Shown here: positions 9,854-18,462 of the stretch, piece after piece
Position numbering within the stretch: the stretch's first letter is position 1
Layout of the letters: the number at the start of each line of letters is the position of its first letter
NCBI RefSeq assembly: GCF_900109645.1
Contig: NZ_FOBG01000002.1
Span: 558,001-622,000, forward strand
Reading direction: 5' to 3'
Length of the DNA stretch: 64,000 nt
Source of the DNA: Duganella sp. CF402
GTDB lineage: Bacteria > Pseudomonadota > Gammaproteobacteria > Burkholderiales > Burkholderiaceae_D
Notes under the pieces: model-generated
Seen by the model: only the letters and a program-made list of their open reading frames with translations
Told to the model about the DNA's origin: nothing
The model's database searches: none
Translations under genes and position numbers: made by a program

Positions 9854-10615
9854 ATGCATATGCTGACACGCCAACGCAAGGAACTCCTGCTCGCCCGCCT
9901 GCACAAGGATGGCCAGATCGTCGCCAAATCGCTCAGCGAAGAACTGGGCCTGTCAGAAGACACGATACGCCGCGACCTGCGCGAGCTGGCCAGCGAGGGC
10001 TTGCTGCAGCGCGTGCACGGCGGCGCCCTGCCTGCCTCGCCCGCGATGGGCGACTTCGCGCAGCGCCAGCAGATTTCCAGCGACGCCAAGCCGGCCATCG
10101 CGCGCGCCGCCGCCGCCATGATCGAGCCGGGGCAAGTGATCTTCGTCGACGGCGGCACCACCGCCGTGCAGCTGGCGCGCGCGCTGCCGGCGGAGCTGCG
10201 CTGCACCGTCGTCACCCACAGCCCTTCGGTGGCGGTGGAACTGGCCGGGCATCCGCTGGTCGAAGTGATCCTGATCGGCGGCCGCTTGTTCAAGCACTCC
10301 ATTGTGGCGATGGGACCATCGGCGCTGGAGGCGATCGCGCAGATCCGCACCGATATCTATTTCATGGGCGTGTGCAGCCTGCATCCGCAGAGCGGCATCA
10401 GCACCGGCGACTTCGACGAGGCAGGCATCAAGCGCGCCATCAGCAATATGGCGCAACGCACCGTGGTGCTGGCCTCGCCCGAAAAACTGGACACCGCCTC
10501 GCCCTACCAGATCGCGCCGCTGTCGCAAGTCAGCGCCATCGTGGTCAACCGCGATGCGCCGGAAGCGCTGGTCGCACCGTATCGCGACATGGGGATCGCC
10601 ATCACTAGGGCATAG
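9854..10615 (+). CDS. DeoR family transcriptional regulator
   Basis: A 253-residue regulator. An N-terminal DeoR helix-turn-helix spans about residues 1-58 (RQRKELLLARLHKDGQIVAK, then SEELGLSEDTIRRDLRELA and a GLLQRVHGGA wing). The C-terminal DeoRC sensor domain has FVDGGTTAVQLARALP and the late motif GDFDEAGIKRAISNMA. I use ATG 9854; ATG 9860 two codons later is equally possible, since the ribosome site is weak. DeoR sensors usually bind phosphorylated sugars or nucleoside derivatives. It is divergent from nudK and lies between the nucleoside importer and the nucleic-acid degradation genes, but its targets cannot be read from the sequence. Confidence 0.9.
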   Translation: MHMLTRQRKELLLARLHKDGQIVAKSLSEELGLSEDTIRRDLRELASEGLLQRVHGGALPASPAMGDFAQRQQISSDAKPAIARAAAAMIEPGQVIFVDGGTTAVQLARALPAELRCTVVTHSPSVAVELAGHPLVEVILIGGRLFKHSIVAMGPSALEAIAQIRTDIYFMGVCSLHPQSGISTGDFDEAGIKRAISNMAQRTVVLASPEKLDTASPYQIAPLSQVSAIVVNRDAPEALVAPYRDMGIAITRA

Positions 10616-10640
10616 ACGTTTAATGTGGCAAACTAGCTGA

Positions 10641-11555
10641 ATGACGAGATTGAACGCATTAAGCACACGCACGGCATGGCGCATGCTGCTGGCCGGGTTG
10701 TGCCTTGCTGCCGGCGTCTGCACCGCAGCCACCACGCACGTGGTGTATCCCCTCACCTCGCTGGAAGATGTCGACAGCCGCTATGAATACGACTGGGCTG
10801 TGCTGCGCGTGGCCCTGCAAAAAACCGAGCCGCGCTACGGGCCATTCGAGTTGCGCCAGTCCACGCATGCGATGTCCTCGCAGCGCGTGGCGCAGGAATT
10901 GCTGATGCCCGGCGGGCGCATCAACATCTTCGCCCGCGCCACCTCGCCGCAGCTGGAACAACAGTACGTGCCGGTGCGCCTGCCGATCGACAAGGGCTTG
11001 CTCGGCTATCGCATGTTCCTGATCCGCGAGGCCGATCTGCCGCGCTTTGCCGCCGTGCGCACGCTGGACGATTTGCGCAAGCTGCGCGTGGGACAAGGCA
11101 AGGACTGGATCGATGTGCCCATCCTGAGCAAGGCCGGTTTCCCGGTAGTGGAAGGCACCAGCTATCCCGGCCTGTTCGCCATGCTGGCCGCAGGCCGCTT
11201 TGATTTCTTCTCGCGCGGGATCGACGAAGCGCAGCGCGAATTCAAGGAACGCCGCGCCGCCTATCCGCAGATGACGATCGAGCCGACCTTGCTGTTGCAG
11301 TATCCGTTGCCGCTGTACTTCTTCACGCGGCGCGATGCCGAAGGCAAGCTGCTGGCGCAGCGCATCACAGAGGGGATGGAGATGATGATCAAGGATGGAT
11401 CGCTCAACACCCTGTTCCAACAATACAAGGGCGAGAGCATCCGCGCCGGCGGACTGCAAAACCGGCGCGTCCTGCAGTTGCACAATCCGCACCTCACGCC
11501 AGAGACACCGCTGTCCCGCAGTGAGCTCTGGTTCAATCCCTTGACGGGAAAATAG
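10641..11555 (+). CDS. Periplasmic solute-binding-protein-like protein (SBP family 3 fold), function unknown
   Basis: A 304-residue protein with an N-terminal signal segment (LLAGLCLAAGVCTAATTHVV) and a two-lobed binding-protein pattern: KGLLGYRMFLIREADLPRF, VRTLDDLRKLRVGQGKDWID and FAMLAAGRFDFFSRGIDEA correspond to the hinge and second lobe of amino-acid-type binding proteins. No permease or ATPase is adjacent, so it may be a sensory or orphan protein, as is common in this bacterial family. It follows the DeoR gene by 25 bases and may be co-transcribed. Its stop abuts the stop of the convergent nuclease gene with no spacer. Confidence 0.7.
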   Translation: MTRLNALSTRTAWRMLLAGLCLAAGVCTAATTHVVYPLTSLEDVDSRYEYDWAVLRVALQKTEPRYGPFELRQSTHAMSSQRVAQELLMPGGRINIFARATSPQLEQQYVPVRLPIDKGLLGYRMFLIREADLPRFAAVRTLDDLRKLRVGQGKDWIDVPILSKAGFPVVEGTSYPGLFAMLAAGRFDFFSRGIDEAQREFKERRAAYPQMTIEPTLLLQYPLPLYFFTRRDAEGKLLAQRITEGMEMMIKDGSLNTLFQQYKGESIRAGGLQNRRVLQLHNPHLTPETPLSRSELWFNPLTGK

Positions 11556-12590
11556 TTAAGGCCAGATGGCCTTCAGCAAGGCGGCCAAGTGGTAGCCGCC
11601 GCGAATCAGCTGCTCCTTGGCGGCAGCCGACGAAGGCACCGGATAGTTATCCGGAATCGCCAGCGGCCAGACGTTGTACACCTCACCGCTCTTGCTGGTC
11701 TGCTGCGCCATCGGGCCGGGCACCACGTCGGTATAGGCTAGTTTGGCCACCACCAGCGTCTGGTCGGCCCACTGGTACGGCCAGCTCACTGGATCGCCGC
11801 TGTTCGGCGCCACCACCGGATTACCGGCGATGACCATCTGCGCAAACTGCTCCGGCGTGCGCGCGCCGATGCGGCGGAAGGCGTAGTTGACCACCGTGGT
11901 ATCCCAGTACGAGTGGAACGCGCGGGTGGCTTGCGGCTTGGCCGGTTTGTCATCGGCCGGAATCAGCTGCGCGCTGTTGGCGGTCAGCCTGGCGTCGTCC
12001 AGTTGCAGGTTGTTGCCGCCGGTGGACGGGAAGGCTGCCTTGTCGTCCAGCTGCTTCTGCGTCGGCAACACAAAGCCGCCGCTCTTGCCGACATAGCCTT
12101 CGCCCACATGCAGCGGCTGCGCGATATCTCCACTCAGGTGCGTCAGGATCAGCAAGGCCTGGCGCGGCGTGAAGTTGTGCGGATTGGTAGTCGCATCGCC
12201 CTTCCCTTGCAGCACCGCGATGCACTGCTTCAGCGTCTGCACGATATCGTGACCGTGGGTGCCGACACCGCCATCCTCATAACGCGACAGCTGGAACGGC
12301 ACATCGGTGTAGTGATATTCGCTGTGCTTCGGATTGGCCGTGGTGTAGGTCACCATCTCCGGCGTTTGCGGGCCGCAGTACGTGCCCTTCACACAGTCCG
12401 CCCACGAGGCGATGCCGGCCAGGCTTTCGCCCGGCAGCAGCAAGGCTTGCACCTGCTGTTCGGCATTGCTGCCCTTGATCAGCTGGTCGGCGATCGCGCC
12501 CACCGCGCGGTGCCCATCGTTGCCCCATGCCTGGGCGTTAAACGAAACAAAGGCGCTGCTCAACGCCAGGATACATGCGAGCTTCTTCAT
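11556..12590 (-). CDS. Secreted S1/P1-type nuclease
   Basis: A 344-residue protein with a signal peptide ending at about residue 21 (NAQA). The mature protein would begin WGNDGHRAVG, and an N-terminal tryptophan is a zinc ligand in S1/P1 nucleases. Other zinc and active-site elements are visible: HLSGDIAQPLHVGE, FHSYWDTTVVN and the aspartate in SWADCVKG. The family cleaves single-stranded DNA and RNA and removes 3'-phosphates, releasing 5'-nucleotides. It is the last gene of a run with a PLD protein (ATGA overlap) and a 5'-nucleotidase, which together could convert extracellular nucleic acid to nucleosides. Confidence 0.93.
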   Translation of the reverse strand: MKKLACILALSSAFVSFNAQAWGNDGHRAVGAIADQLIKGSNAEQQVQALLLPGESLAGIASWADCVKGTYCGPQTPEMVTYTTANPKHSEYHYTDVPFQLSRYEDGGVGTHGHDIVQTLKQCIAVLQGKGDATTNPHNFTPRQALLILTHLSGDIAQPLHVGEGYVGKSGGFVLPTQKQLDDKAAFPSTGGNNLQLDDARLTANSAQLIPADDKPAKPQATRAFHSYWDTTVVNYAFRRIGARTPEQFAQMVIAGNPVVAPNSGDPVSWPYQWADQTLVVAKLAYTDVVPGPMAQQTSKSGEVYNVWPLAIPDNYPVPSSAAAKEQLIRGGYHLAALLKAIWP

Positions 12591-13813
12591 TCAGGACTGC
12601 CTTTCGATGGCTTCGGATATTGTTTGTTGATGTCGAGGACTTGCGCATACGGCGAGCTCCAGGTCTGCTCGTGCAAAGCGGCCACACGCTGCGCCATTTT
12701 CTCGTTGCGCAGCACGACTTCCAGATTGCGCGACAGGTCCATGTAGCCGCCGGCCCAGTTGCTGGTGCCGATCCATGCCAGTTGGTTGTCGATCACCATC
12801 GTCTTGCTGTGGATGACGCGCGCGAACGGAATGAAACCGCTCGACGCCACCGGCAAAGTCACCACGCGGATTTCCACGTTGGGCAGCATGGCCAGGCTTT
12901 TCAGGTAGGCCAGCGCCGGCTGTTCCAGGTTCCAGTTGGAGACCATCAGCTTGATCTTGACGCCGCGCTGTGCCGCCGCACGCACCGCGTTGTCGATCAC
13001 CGCGTAGTAAGGGCGCGTGCCTTTCGGGCCGTAGCTTAGCGGCGCGTAGTCCAGCAGCTGGATGCGCACCTCGTTTTTCGCCTCCGCCAGCAGCGCAGGC
13101 AAGCCCGCTTCGGAATCGCCCACGCCCGCCGGGTTGTACTGGTTAGGGCTGGACAGCAGGAAGTTATGCTGATGAAGATCGCCCGTCGCCGTGCGCACAT
13201 TGAGCACCGGTGCGATCTGCCCGGCCGACGTCAACGCCTGCGCGCGCCAGTCCTGGTTGAAGATCGCCAGCACCTGTTCCACTACTTTCGCGTCGGTGAT
13301 GCGCAAGCCGGTTTCGTGGATGTGTTCAAACGAGCGCCAGTCGAAGTTCTGGCTGCCGATGTAGGCGGTCGCGCCGTCCACCACCAGATACTTGGCGTGG
13401 ATGATGCCGTTGCCGGTCAGCTTGTTGAAATCGAGGATGCGCAAGTCCAGGTTCGGAATCGCCTTCAGGCGCTCGATGGTTGGCTGCTCCGACAGGCCCA
13501 CACCTTTTTTATCGAGCAGGAAGCGGATCTTCACGCCACGCTTGCCGGCGGCCTCCAGATGCTCCACGACTTTTTCAAACACGCTGCCCGGCTTGACGAC
13601 GGCGTAGAACTGGCCGATGACGATTTCGCTTTTGGCGTTATCGAACATCTCGGTCCATACTTGCGCCGCGCTGCGCAAGTCGTCGCTGTGCAGCGAGGTT
13701 TCGACAGGCGCGGTCTGCACCAACTCATAGCCCGGAATGGAAAACTCGGCACGCGCCGACGCCGACAGCAGCGCCGCCGACACCAGCAGGGAAATTGAAA
13801 TACGACGCATCAT
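12587..13813 (-). CDS. Secreted phospholipase D-superfamily protein (two HKD motifs), putative nuclease
   Basis: A 408-residue protein with a signal peptide (MMRRISISLLVSAALLSASA). Two complete HKD motifs are visible: IHAKYLVVDGATAYIGSQN near residue 139 and IHSKTMVIDNQLAWIGTSN near residue 334, so a full active site can form within one chain. The superfamily includes nucleases, phospholipases and cardiolipin synthases. Placement between a 5'-nucleotidase (six-base gap) and an S1/P1 nuclease (four-base overlap) makes a periplasmic or secreted nuclease more likely than a lipid enzyme, but the sequence alone does not decide. Confidence 0.88.
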   Translation of the reverse strand: MMRRISISLLVSAALLSASARAEFSIPGYELVQTAPVETSLHSDDLRSAAQVWTEMFDNAKSEIVIGQFYAVVKPGSVFEKVVEHLEAAGKRGVKIRFLLDKKGVGLSEQPTIERLKAIPNLDLRILDFNKLTGNGIIHAKYLVVDGATAYIGSQNFDWRSFEHIHETGLRITDAKVVEQVLAIFNQDWRAQALTSAGQIAPVLNVRTATGDLHQHNFLLSSPNQYNPAGVGDSEAGLPALLAEAKNEVRIQLLDYAPLSYGPKGTRPYYAVIDNAVRAAAQRGVKIKLMVSNWNLEQPALAYLKSLAMLPNVEIRVVTLPVASSGFIPFARVIHSKTMVIDNQLAWIGTSNWAGGYMDLSRNLEVVLRNEKMAQRVAALHEQTWSSPYAQVLDINKQYPKPSKGSPE

Positions 13814-13819
13814 TGCTCC

Positions 13820-15508
13820 TTATTGCAGGCTTTTGTAGCGCACCAGCGGCGCGGCAGCGCCGGCCGGCTTCTTGTCCTGTTCACGCTTGACCAGATAGCT
13901 GGTCAACGCATCGATGTCGCGGATATTGGTCGGCGCTCGGCCGCCGCCCTTGGTGAAGGTCGGGAAGCCATCGCCGCCTTCGGCCAGGAAGTTATTGGTC
14001 ACCACGCGGTAAGACTTATCCATCTCCAGCGGAATGCCATTCAGCTTCACGCTGCCCGGCACGATCCTGCGGCCTTCCGGCTGCGCCGGATCCCACTCGT
14101 ACCAAAAGCCTTCCGACACTTGCAGCAGGCCGCGCTTGGCATCGCGTCCGCCGACCCACTGCTCTTCCAGCAGGTCGACGATTTGCGCGCCGCGCAGGTT
14201 CATCGCCACCAGCGAATTCCCGAACGGCAGTACCGCCATCGCATGGCCCAGCGTGACGCGGTTGCCGGCAGCGGTTTCCAGATCCTGGCGAATGCCGCCC
14301 GGATTTTGCAGCGCGATCTGCGCACCGAATGGACGGCCGGCATTCAGCATGGCGTCCGCCACCAGATCGCCGAGCGCCCATTCGCGCGCGTGCTCCTTCT
14401 CGCGCTTCACGCTCGGTACGGCCAACGTGGCAATCGGCTGCGCCAGCGCGGCGGTGCTGCGCTCACGGGCTTTTTTCAGGTAGGCGTCCAGCGCCGGATC
14501 GGCCGGCCACGTGTCAGGCACCATCACCTCCTGACGCGCGCTCACATCGCGCACGCTGTTGGTTTGCGTGTCCACTGTCAGCTTGATGCGGCTCAGGACA
14601 TGGCCGCCCATGTCGGCCTGCGTCACTGCGCGGCCATCGACCTTGCACAGATAGCCTTCATGCGAATGGCCGGTGATGACCAGGCGGATGGCAGGGTCGA
14701 GGCGCTTGACCACATCGGTGATCGGGCCTTTCAGGTCGTCGCAATCCTGCTGGTCGAATTTGGCCTTGCTGCGGCCGCCCTGATGGATCAGCACCACGAA
14801 CACGCCCACACCCTGCTGGCGCAATTCCGGCAGCTGGCGGTTGATGGCGTCTGCTTCGTCGATGAACTGCAGGCCGGCGATACCGGAGGCCAGCGCCGAT
14901 TCCGACGCCTCACGCAGCACGGTGCCGATGAAGGCCACCTTCACGCCATGCGCGGTCTCGATTTTATAAGCGGGCAGCACCGGCTTGCGCGTGACCATGT
15001 CGATCACATTCGCCGCCAGGTACTGGAACTGCGCGCCCTGATACGTGCCTTCAAATTTGCAGGCCTTGTCGGCGCGCGGCGACACGCAGCCGCCCTTCTG
15101 CTGGCGCAGCAGCTCGATGCGCCCTTGGTCGAATTCGTGATTGCCCACCGAGGTCGCGCGCAGGCCGAGCAAATTCATCGCGCCGATGGTCGGCTCATCG
15201 GCCCACATCGCGGAGACGGCGGGACTGGCGCCGATCAAATCGCCGGCGCCGACCAGCAGCAGTTCCGGATCCTGCTTGCGCCACGCCTGCAGCGCCGCGC
15301 CAATGGTGTCGATGCCGCCGGCCTTGATCACACGCTCACCGCCGCCGTTGACGCTGTCCCAGGTGTATTTGCTGGCTTCCAGGTTGCCGTGGAAATCGTT
15401 CAGCGAGACCAGCTGGATCTCGGTCAGGTTCGATGGCGGCGCAGGCGGCTGGCGCCATGCGCAACCAGCCAGCGCGGCGACCGTGATCAGGCTCAGATAT
15501 TTTTTCAT
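13820..15508 (-). CDS. Lipoprotein 5'-nucleotidase / UshA-type metallophosphatase
   Basis: A 562-residue protein. I start at ATG 15508 (MKKYLSLITVAALAGC), which gives a lipoprotein signal with the LAGC lipobox, so it is anchored in a membrane. The metallophosphatase domain shows VSLNDFHGNLE, SVGNHEFDQGR, VVLIHQGG and ITGHSHEGY; the C-terminal substrate domain shows LQNPGGIRQDLE and LPFGNSLVAMNLRG. The family dephosphorylates nucleoside 5'-monophosphates and nucleotide sugars. A cysteine-containing insertion (GGCVSPRADKACKFEG) lies in the catalytic domain. It heads the nucleotidase-PLD-nuclease run and follows a TonB receptor gene on the same strand, separated by two hairpins. Confidence 0.92.
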   Translation of the reverse strand: MKKYLSLITVAALAGCAWRQPPAPPSNLTEIQLVSLNDFHGNLEASKYTWDSVNGGGERVIKAGGIDTIGAALQAWRKQDPELLLVGAGDLIGASPAVSAMWADEPTIGAMNLLGLRATSVGNHEFDQGRIELLRQQKGGCVSPRADKACKFEGTYQGAQFQYLAANVIDMVTRKPVLPAYKIETAHGVKVAFIGTVLREASESALASGIAGLQFIDEADAINRQLPELRQQGVGVFVVLIHQGGRSKAKFDQQDCDDLKGPITDVVKRLDPAIRLVITGHSHEGYLCKVDGRAVTQADMGGHVLSRIKLTVDTQTNSVRDVSARQEVMVPDTWPADPALDAYLKKARERSTAALAQPIATLAVPSVKREKEHAREWALGDLVADAMLNAGRPFGAQIALQNPGGIRQDLETAAGNRVTLGHAMAVLPFGNSLVAMNLRGAQIVDLLEEQWVGGRDAKRGLLQVSEGFWYEWDPAQPEGRRIVPGSVKLNGIPLEMDKSYRVVTNNFLAEGGDGFPTFTKGGGRAPTNIRDIDALTSYLVKREQDKKPAGAAAPLVRYKSLQ

Positions 15509-15551
15509 GATGAGAAATAATACGTTACAAAAGCTCAGCTCAAATGAAAAA

Positions 15552-15581
15552 CACCCCATAAGTCCGAAAACTTATAGGGTG
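15552..15581 (-). promoter_or_regulatory. Leader hairpin before the 5'-nucleotidase gene
   Basis: CACCCCATAAG (15552-15562) and CTTATAGGGTG (15571-15581) form an 11-bp stem with one mismatch and an 8-base loop, about 45 bases upstream of the nucleotidase start. It directly follows a second, stronger hairpin. It could be a leader structure that affects translation or RNA stability, or a protein-binding palindrome. Confidence 0.4.
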
Positions 15582-15593
15582 CGGATCGTGCAT

Positions 15594-15619
15594 CAAAGAC
15601 GGGCAGCCGCCCGTCTTTG
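15594..15619 (-). terminator. Hairpin behind the second TonB receptor gene
   Basis: A perfect 11-bp inverted repeat, CAAAGACGGGC and GCCCGTCTTTG, with a 4-base loop, begins nine bases after the receptor stop at 15629. There is no good U-run after it, so it may be a partial terminator or an RNA-stabilising structure that lets some transcripts continue into the nuclease genes. Confidence 0.5.
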
Positions 15620-15628
15620 AATATACGC

Positions 15629-18016
15629 TTAGAAGTCCACCGACAGGGTAGCCGATGCGAAGCGCGGAGCAGCCAGGTAGTAGCGGCTGACCGACGCAAC
15701 GCCCACGCCTTGGTAAGGCTGCGCGTTGATCACAGTGGTCGACGACGGGTTGCGGTACTGTTTGTCCGTGATGTTGCTGATGTTGAAGGTCAGCTTAGGA
15801 CGCTTCAGCCAGCCGTAGTTGGCGAAGGTGTAGCCACCATCGAAATCGAAGGTGGTGTAGCCAGGCGCAACTTCGTCGTTCATCAGCGAAGCGTACTGCT
15901 TGCTGGTGGCACGTGCCTTGGCGCGGACCCAGAATGGACCATCCTGGTATTCCACAGCCAGACCAGCCTTGCGGCTTGGCGAGTTAGGCGCATCCTTGCC
16001 AGCGGTTGGCAGCAGCACCTTGGTGGTGCCGGCGAAGCCGTACTGGTTGTCTTTCAGCTCAGTCTTCAGGAAGCCCAGGGAGCCGTAGAACGTGAAACCG
16101 GCGATCGGCGTGGCGTTGTTGACTTCGATCTCCAGGCCGCTGTGCTTCTCGCGACCGATGTTCAGGTAGGTGTTCTTCGCGGTTTCAGGGTCGAACGAGC
16201 TGGCTTGCTTGTTCTTGAAGTCCGTGTAGAACGCGGTCACGGTAGCGATCAGCTTGCTATCCTGATGACGGTAACCCACGTCGGTGCTCCACGAGGTTTC
16301 CGGCTGGGTGTCCTTGAACGTCACTGGCAGGTTGGTGGCGGCATCAATCACCACGTTGGAACCGATGTTACCGAAGATGAAGTTAGGCGGCGCCTTCATG
16401 TTCTTGGCGACCGAACCGAAGATCTGGTCGTCGTTAGTTACGCGGTAGCGCGCGCCGAACTGCGGCAGCACTTCGTTGTAGGTCTTGTTGAACGAGAACG
16501 GCTTGACGGTGTTCAGCTCATCGCCGAAGTTGGTGAAGTCACGCTTGATGTACGGGGTACGCACACCAATGTTGATCTTCAGCTTGTCGTCTTGCAGGCT
16601 GATGGTGTCTTGCAGGAAGGCCTGGTAAGCGGTCGAGATCGAGATCCAGTCGCGGCTGTTGGCTGGGTGGCCGTCCGGACGCAGGATCTGGCCATCTTGC
16701 AGCCAGATGTCGGCGCGGTTGCCATCGTTACCCAGTGCCAGCATTGGGCCGGTCTGCTCGTGACGAGCACGCTCCCACCACACGCCGGTCTTGATTTCGT
16801 GCATGTCGGTGGTGTAGATGAAGGCCAGGTTGGCGCCCGGACGTACGGTGCGGGTCACGCTGGCGTTGGCGACCAGGACGGTGTCCAGGGTGTCGCCGTC
16901 GCCGTTCAGGTCAACCAGTTGGTCGCGTTTGCCGGTGGCTGGGTTGTAGAAGCCCTTTTCCGACACGGCGCGCTGCTGGGTGCCGCCGTTGCCGAAGCCG
17001 TACCACATGTACGGGGTGAAGGCCACGTCCAGGTTGTCGGTCAGGCGGAACTTGCTGACTGCCGACGCGATGATGTTCTTGAACGGATTAACCGACAGGC
17101 CGTAGTAAGCTGGCGACTGGGTGGTTTCCACTTGCGCGGTGCCCTTGACTGGGGTCAGGTGACCTTTGAAGGTGTCGGCGTAGTCGAAGTAGTAACCGTT
17201 GGCGTTCAGCTCGCTCAGGGTCGGGTTGTTGATGTTGTTGTTGACGGCCTTGTTGAACAGGACGGTCGCGTGGATGTAGTTGAAGCGATCCCAGTCGTAG
17301 TTCACACCCAGGTCGATGTGGTTACGGTCCGCGCCGCCTTTGCCCTTCCACTTGTCCGCTTCGGCGTGCGATGCCGAGATGAAAGCGGTCAGCTTGCCAT
17401 CCAGGATGGCGCCGGTGTCATAGCGCACGAAGGTCTTGTTCATGTTCAGCTGACCGAACGACTGCATTACGCGCCAGCGCTGGGTTTTCTCCGGCGCGCA
17501 GGTGGTGATGCCGAAGTTACCGCCGGTGGCGCCAACTTGTGGCGAGTCGACGTCGGTCGAACCCTGGGTCACGAACTGCGAGCAGGTGTTTTCCTGGTCG
17601 ACGTATTCTTGTGGGTAGACTGCGAAGTTACCGGAGTCGTTGACTGGCACGCCGTTGATGGTGGCGCCGATCTGGTCCGAGTTGAAGCCACGGATGGTCA
17701 TGCCGCCGCCGAACAGGCCGGTCGAGTCATAGTTGTAGCTGTTCACTGCAGGCAGCATTTCCAGCGCTTGGTAAGCATTGCCGGTTGGGCGCTGTTTTTC
17801 CAATTCTTCCGCAGTAATAGTCGAACGTGCTTTTGGCGCGTCTTCCGTTACCATCAGGCCCATACCCGGCTTTTTGCCGGTGATGACCACCTCGGTCTTG
17901 CCTGGAGTGGCGGTATCGGCTTCCTCGGCAAACGCTGCGCCAGCCGACAGGGCGGCCAGGTGAGCAGCTACGGCGAGTGCGCTCAAGCGCAAGACCGGAG
18001 ATTGTTTGGATTGCAT
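15629..18016 (-). CDS. TonB-dependent outer-membrane receptor
   Basis: A 795-residue protein starting MQSKQSPVLRLSALAVAAHL, with signal cleavage after about residue 30 (AAFA) and AAGGGG before the ATG. TonB box TEVVITGKK lies at about residues 41-49. The plug holds TITAEELEKQRPTGNAYQAL and FGGGMTIRGFNSDQIGATI; the barrel ends in ATLSVDF with the terminal phenylalanine. It lies directly upstream of, and on the same strand as, the 5'-nucleotidase, PLD and nuclease genes. That suggests uptake of a nucleotide- or phosphate-containing ligand, or of the released products. The ligand is inferred only from neighbours. It is not closely similar to the receptor at 1508-3787. Confidence 0.93.
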   Translation of the reverse strand: MQSKQSPVLRLSALAVAAHLAALSAGAAFAEEADTATPGKTEVVITGKKPGMGLMVTEDAPKARSTITAEELEKQRPTGNAYQALEMLPAVNSYNYDSTGLFGGGMTIRGFNSDQIGATINGVPVNDSGNFAVYPQEYVDQENTCSQFVTQGSTDVDSPQVGATGGNFGITTCAPEKTQRWRVMQSFGQLNMNKTFVRYDTGAILDGKLTAFISASHAEADKWKGKGGADRNHIDLGVNYDWDRFNYIHATVLFNKAVNNNINNPTLSELNANGYYFDYADTFKGHLTPVKGTAQVETTQSPAYYGLSVNPFKNIIASAVSKFRLTDNLDVAFTPYMWYGFGNGGTQQRAVSEKGFYNPATGKRDQLVDLNGDGDTLDTVLVANASVTRTVRPGANLAFIYTTDMHEIKTGVWWERARHEQTGPMLALGNDGNRADIWLQDGQILRPDGHPANSRDWISISTAYQAFLQDTISLQDDKLKINIGVRTPYIKRDFTNFGDELNTVKPFSFNKTYNEVLPQFGARYRVTNDDQIFGSVAKNMKAPPNFIFGNIGSNVVIDAATNLPVTFKDTQPETSWSTDVGYRHQDSKLIATVTAFYTDFKNKQASSFDPETAKNTYLNIGREKHSGLEIEVNNATPIAGFTFYGSLGFLKTELKDNQYGFAGTTKVLLPTAGKDAPNSPSRKAGLAVEYQDGPFWVRAKARATSKQYASLMNDEVAPGYTTFDFDGGYTFANYGWLKRPKLTFNISNITDKQYRNPSSTTVINAQPYQGVGVASVSRYYLAAPRFASATLSVDF

Positions 18017-18462
18017 TCAAAACCCCTTAAGAGTGTTATTGTGAAAACTTTAAAAGAACTAACGAAATCGGGTGTGAAGAGCGTTTTTCCTCTGCACCAA
18101 TGTGCGAGTTTATATGCCTAAAATGACACCGGTATGACAGTAAAAGTTGTCAAATTGCTCTAACTGACTATAACTATTGCATGTCGCCCCTACCGCGACA
18201 AATACGTTTTTACTTGGCGATTCAGTGGAAAAACATATAAATGAAGGTGAAATGCTAACTAATTAGCAATTCATAAGGACAGCAGAGGCTAGATTCGGGC
18301 GGGATTATAAAAGCTTCTGCGGCCGATGAATTTTGTTCATGGCAACTATTAGAAACATTTCTCAGAAATGTAGTAATTCCGCGACAGATTTACTACATAA
18401 TTTTGACAAAAAACAAAGCCGGCGGGAAATACGCCGGCTTTGCTTTCAGGGTGTGGCGGGAG
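18017..18462. other. Intergenic region upstream of the second TonB receptor, rich in palindromes
   Basis: This AT-rich, 446-bp stretch has no gene I can support. From left to right it holds the receptor's promoter region, a 16-bp palindrome TGCTAA-CTAA-TTAGCA (18253-18268), a 17-bp palindrome ACATTTCTCAGAAATGT (18355-18371), an overlapping 9-bp inverted repeat (18368-18376 with 18390-18398) and the terminator of the adenosine deaminase operon (18405-18442). Confidence 0.6.
18405..18442 (-). terminator. Rho-independent terminator of the purine catabolic operon
   Basis: A perfect 11-bp GC-rich stem (CAAAGCCGGCG at 18414-18424, CGCCGGCTTTG at 18432-18442) with a 7-base loop is followed, reading the minus strand, by a run of six T residues. 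It begins 20 bases after the adenosine deaminase stop. This is the strongest intrinsic terminator in the left half of the window and marks the end of the six-gene operon. Confidence 0.85.

Noticed and set aside
15617..18121. An 834-codon plus-strand open frame opposite the second TonB receptor
   Set aside because: The minus-strand frame has a signal peptide, TonB box, plug and terminal aromatic residue; the plus frame has none of these and is low-complexity V/G/R-rich.
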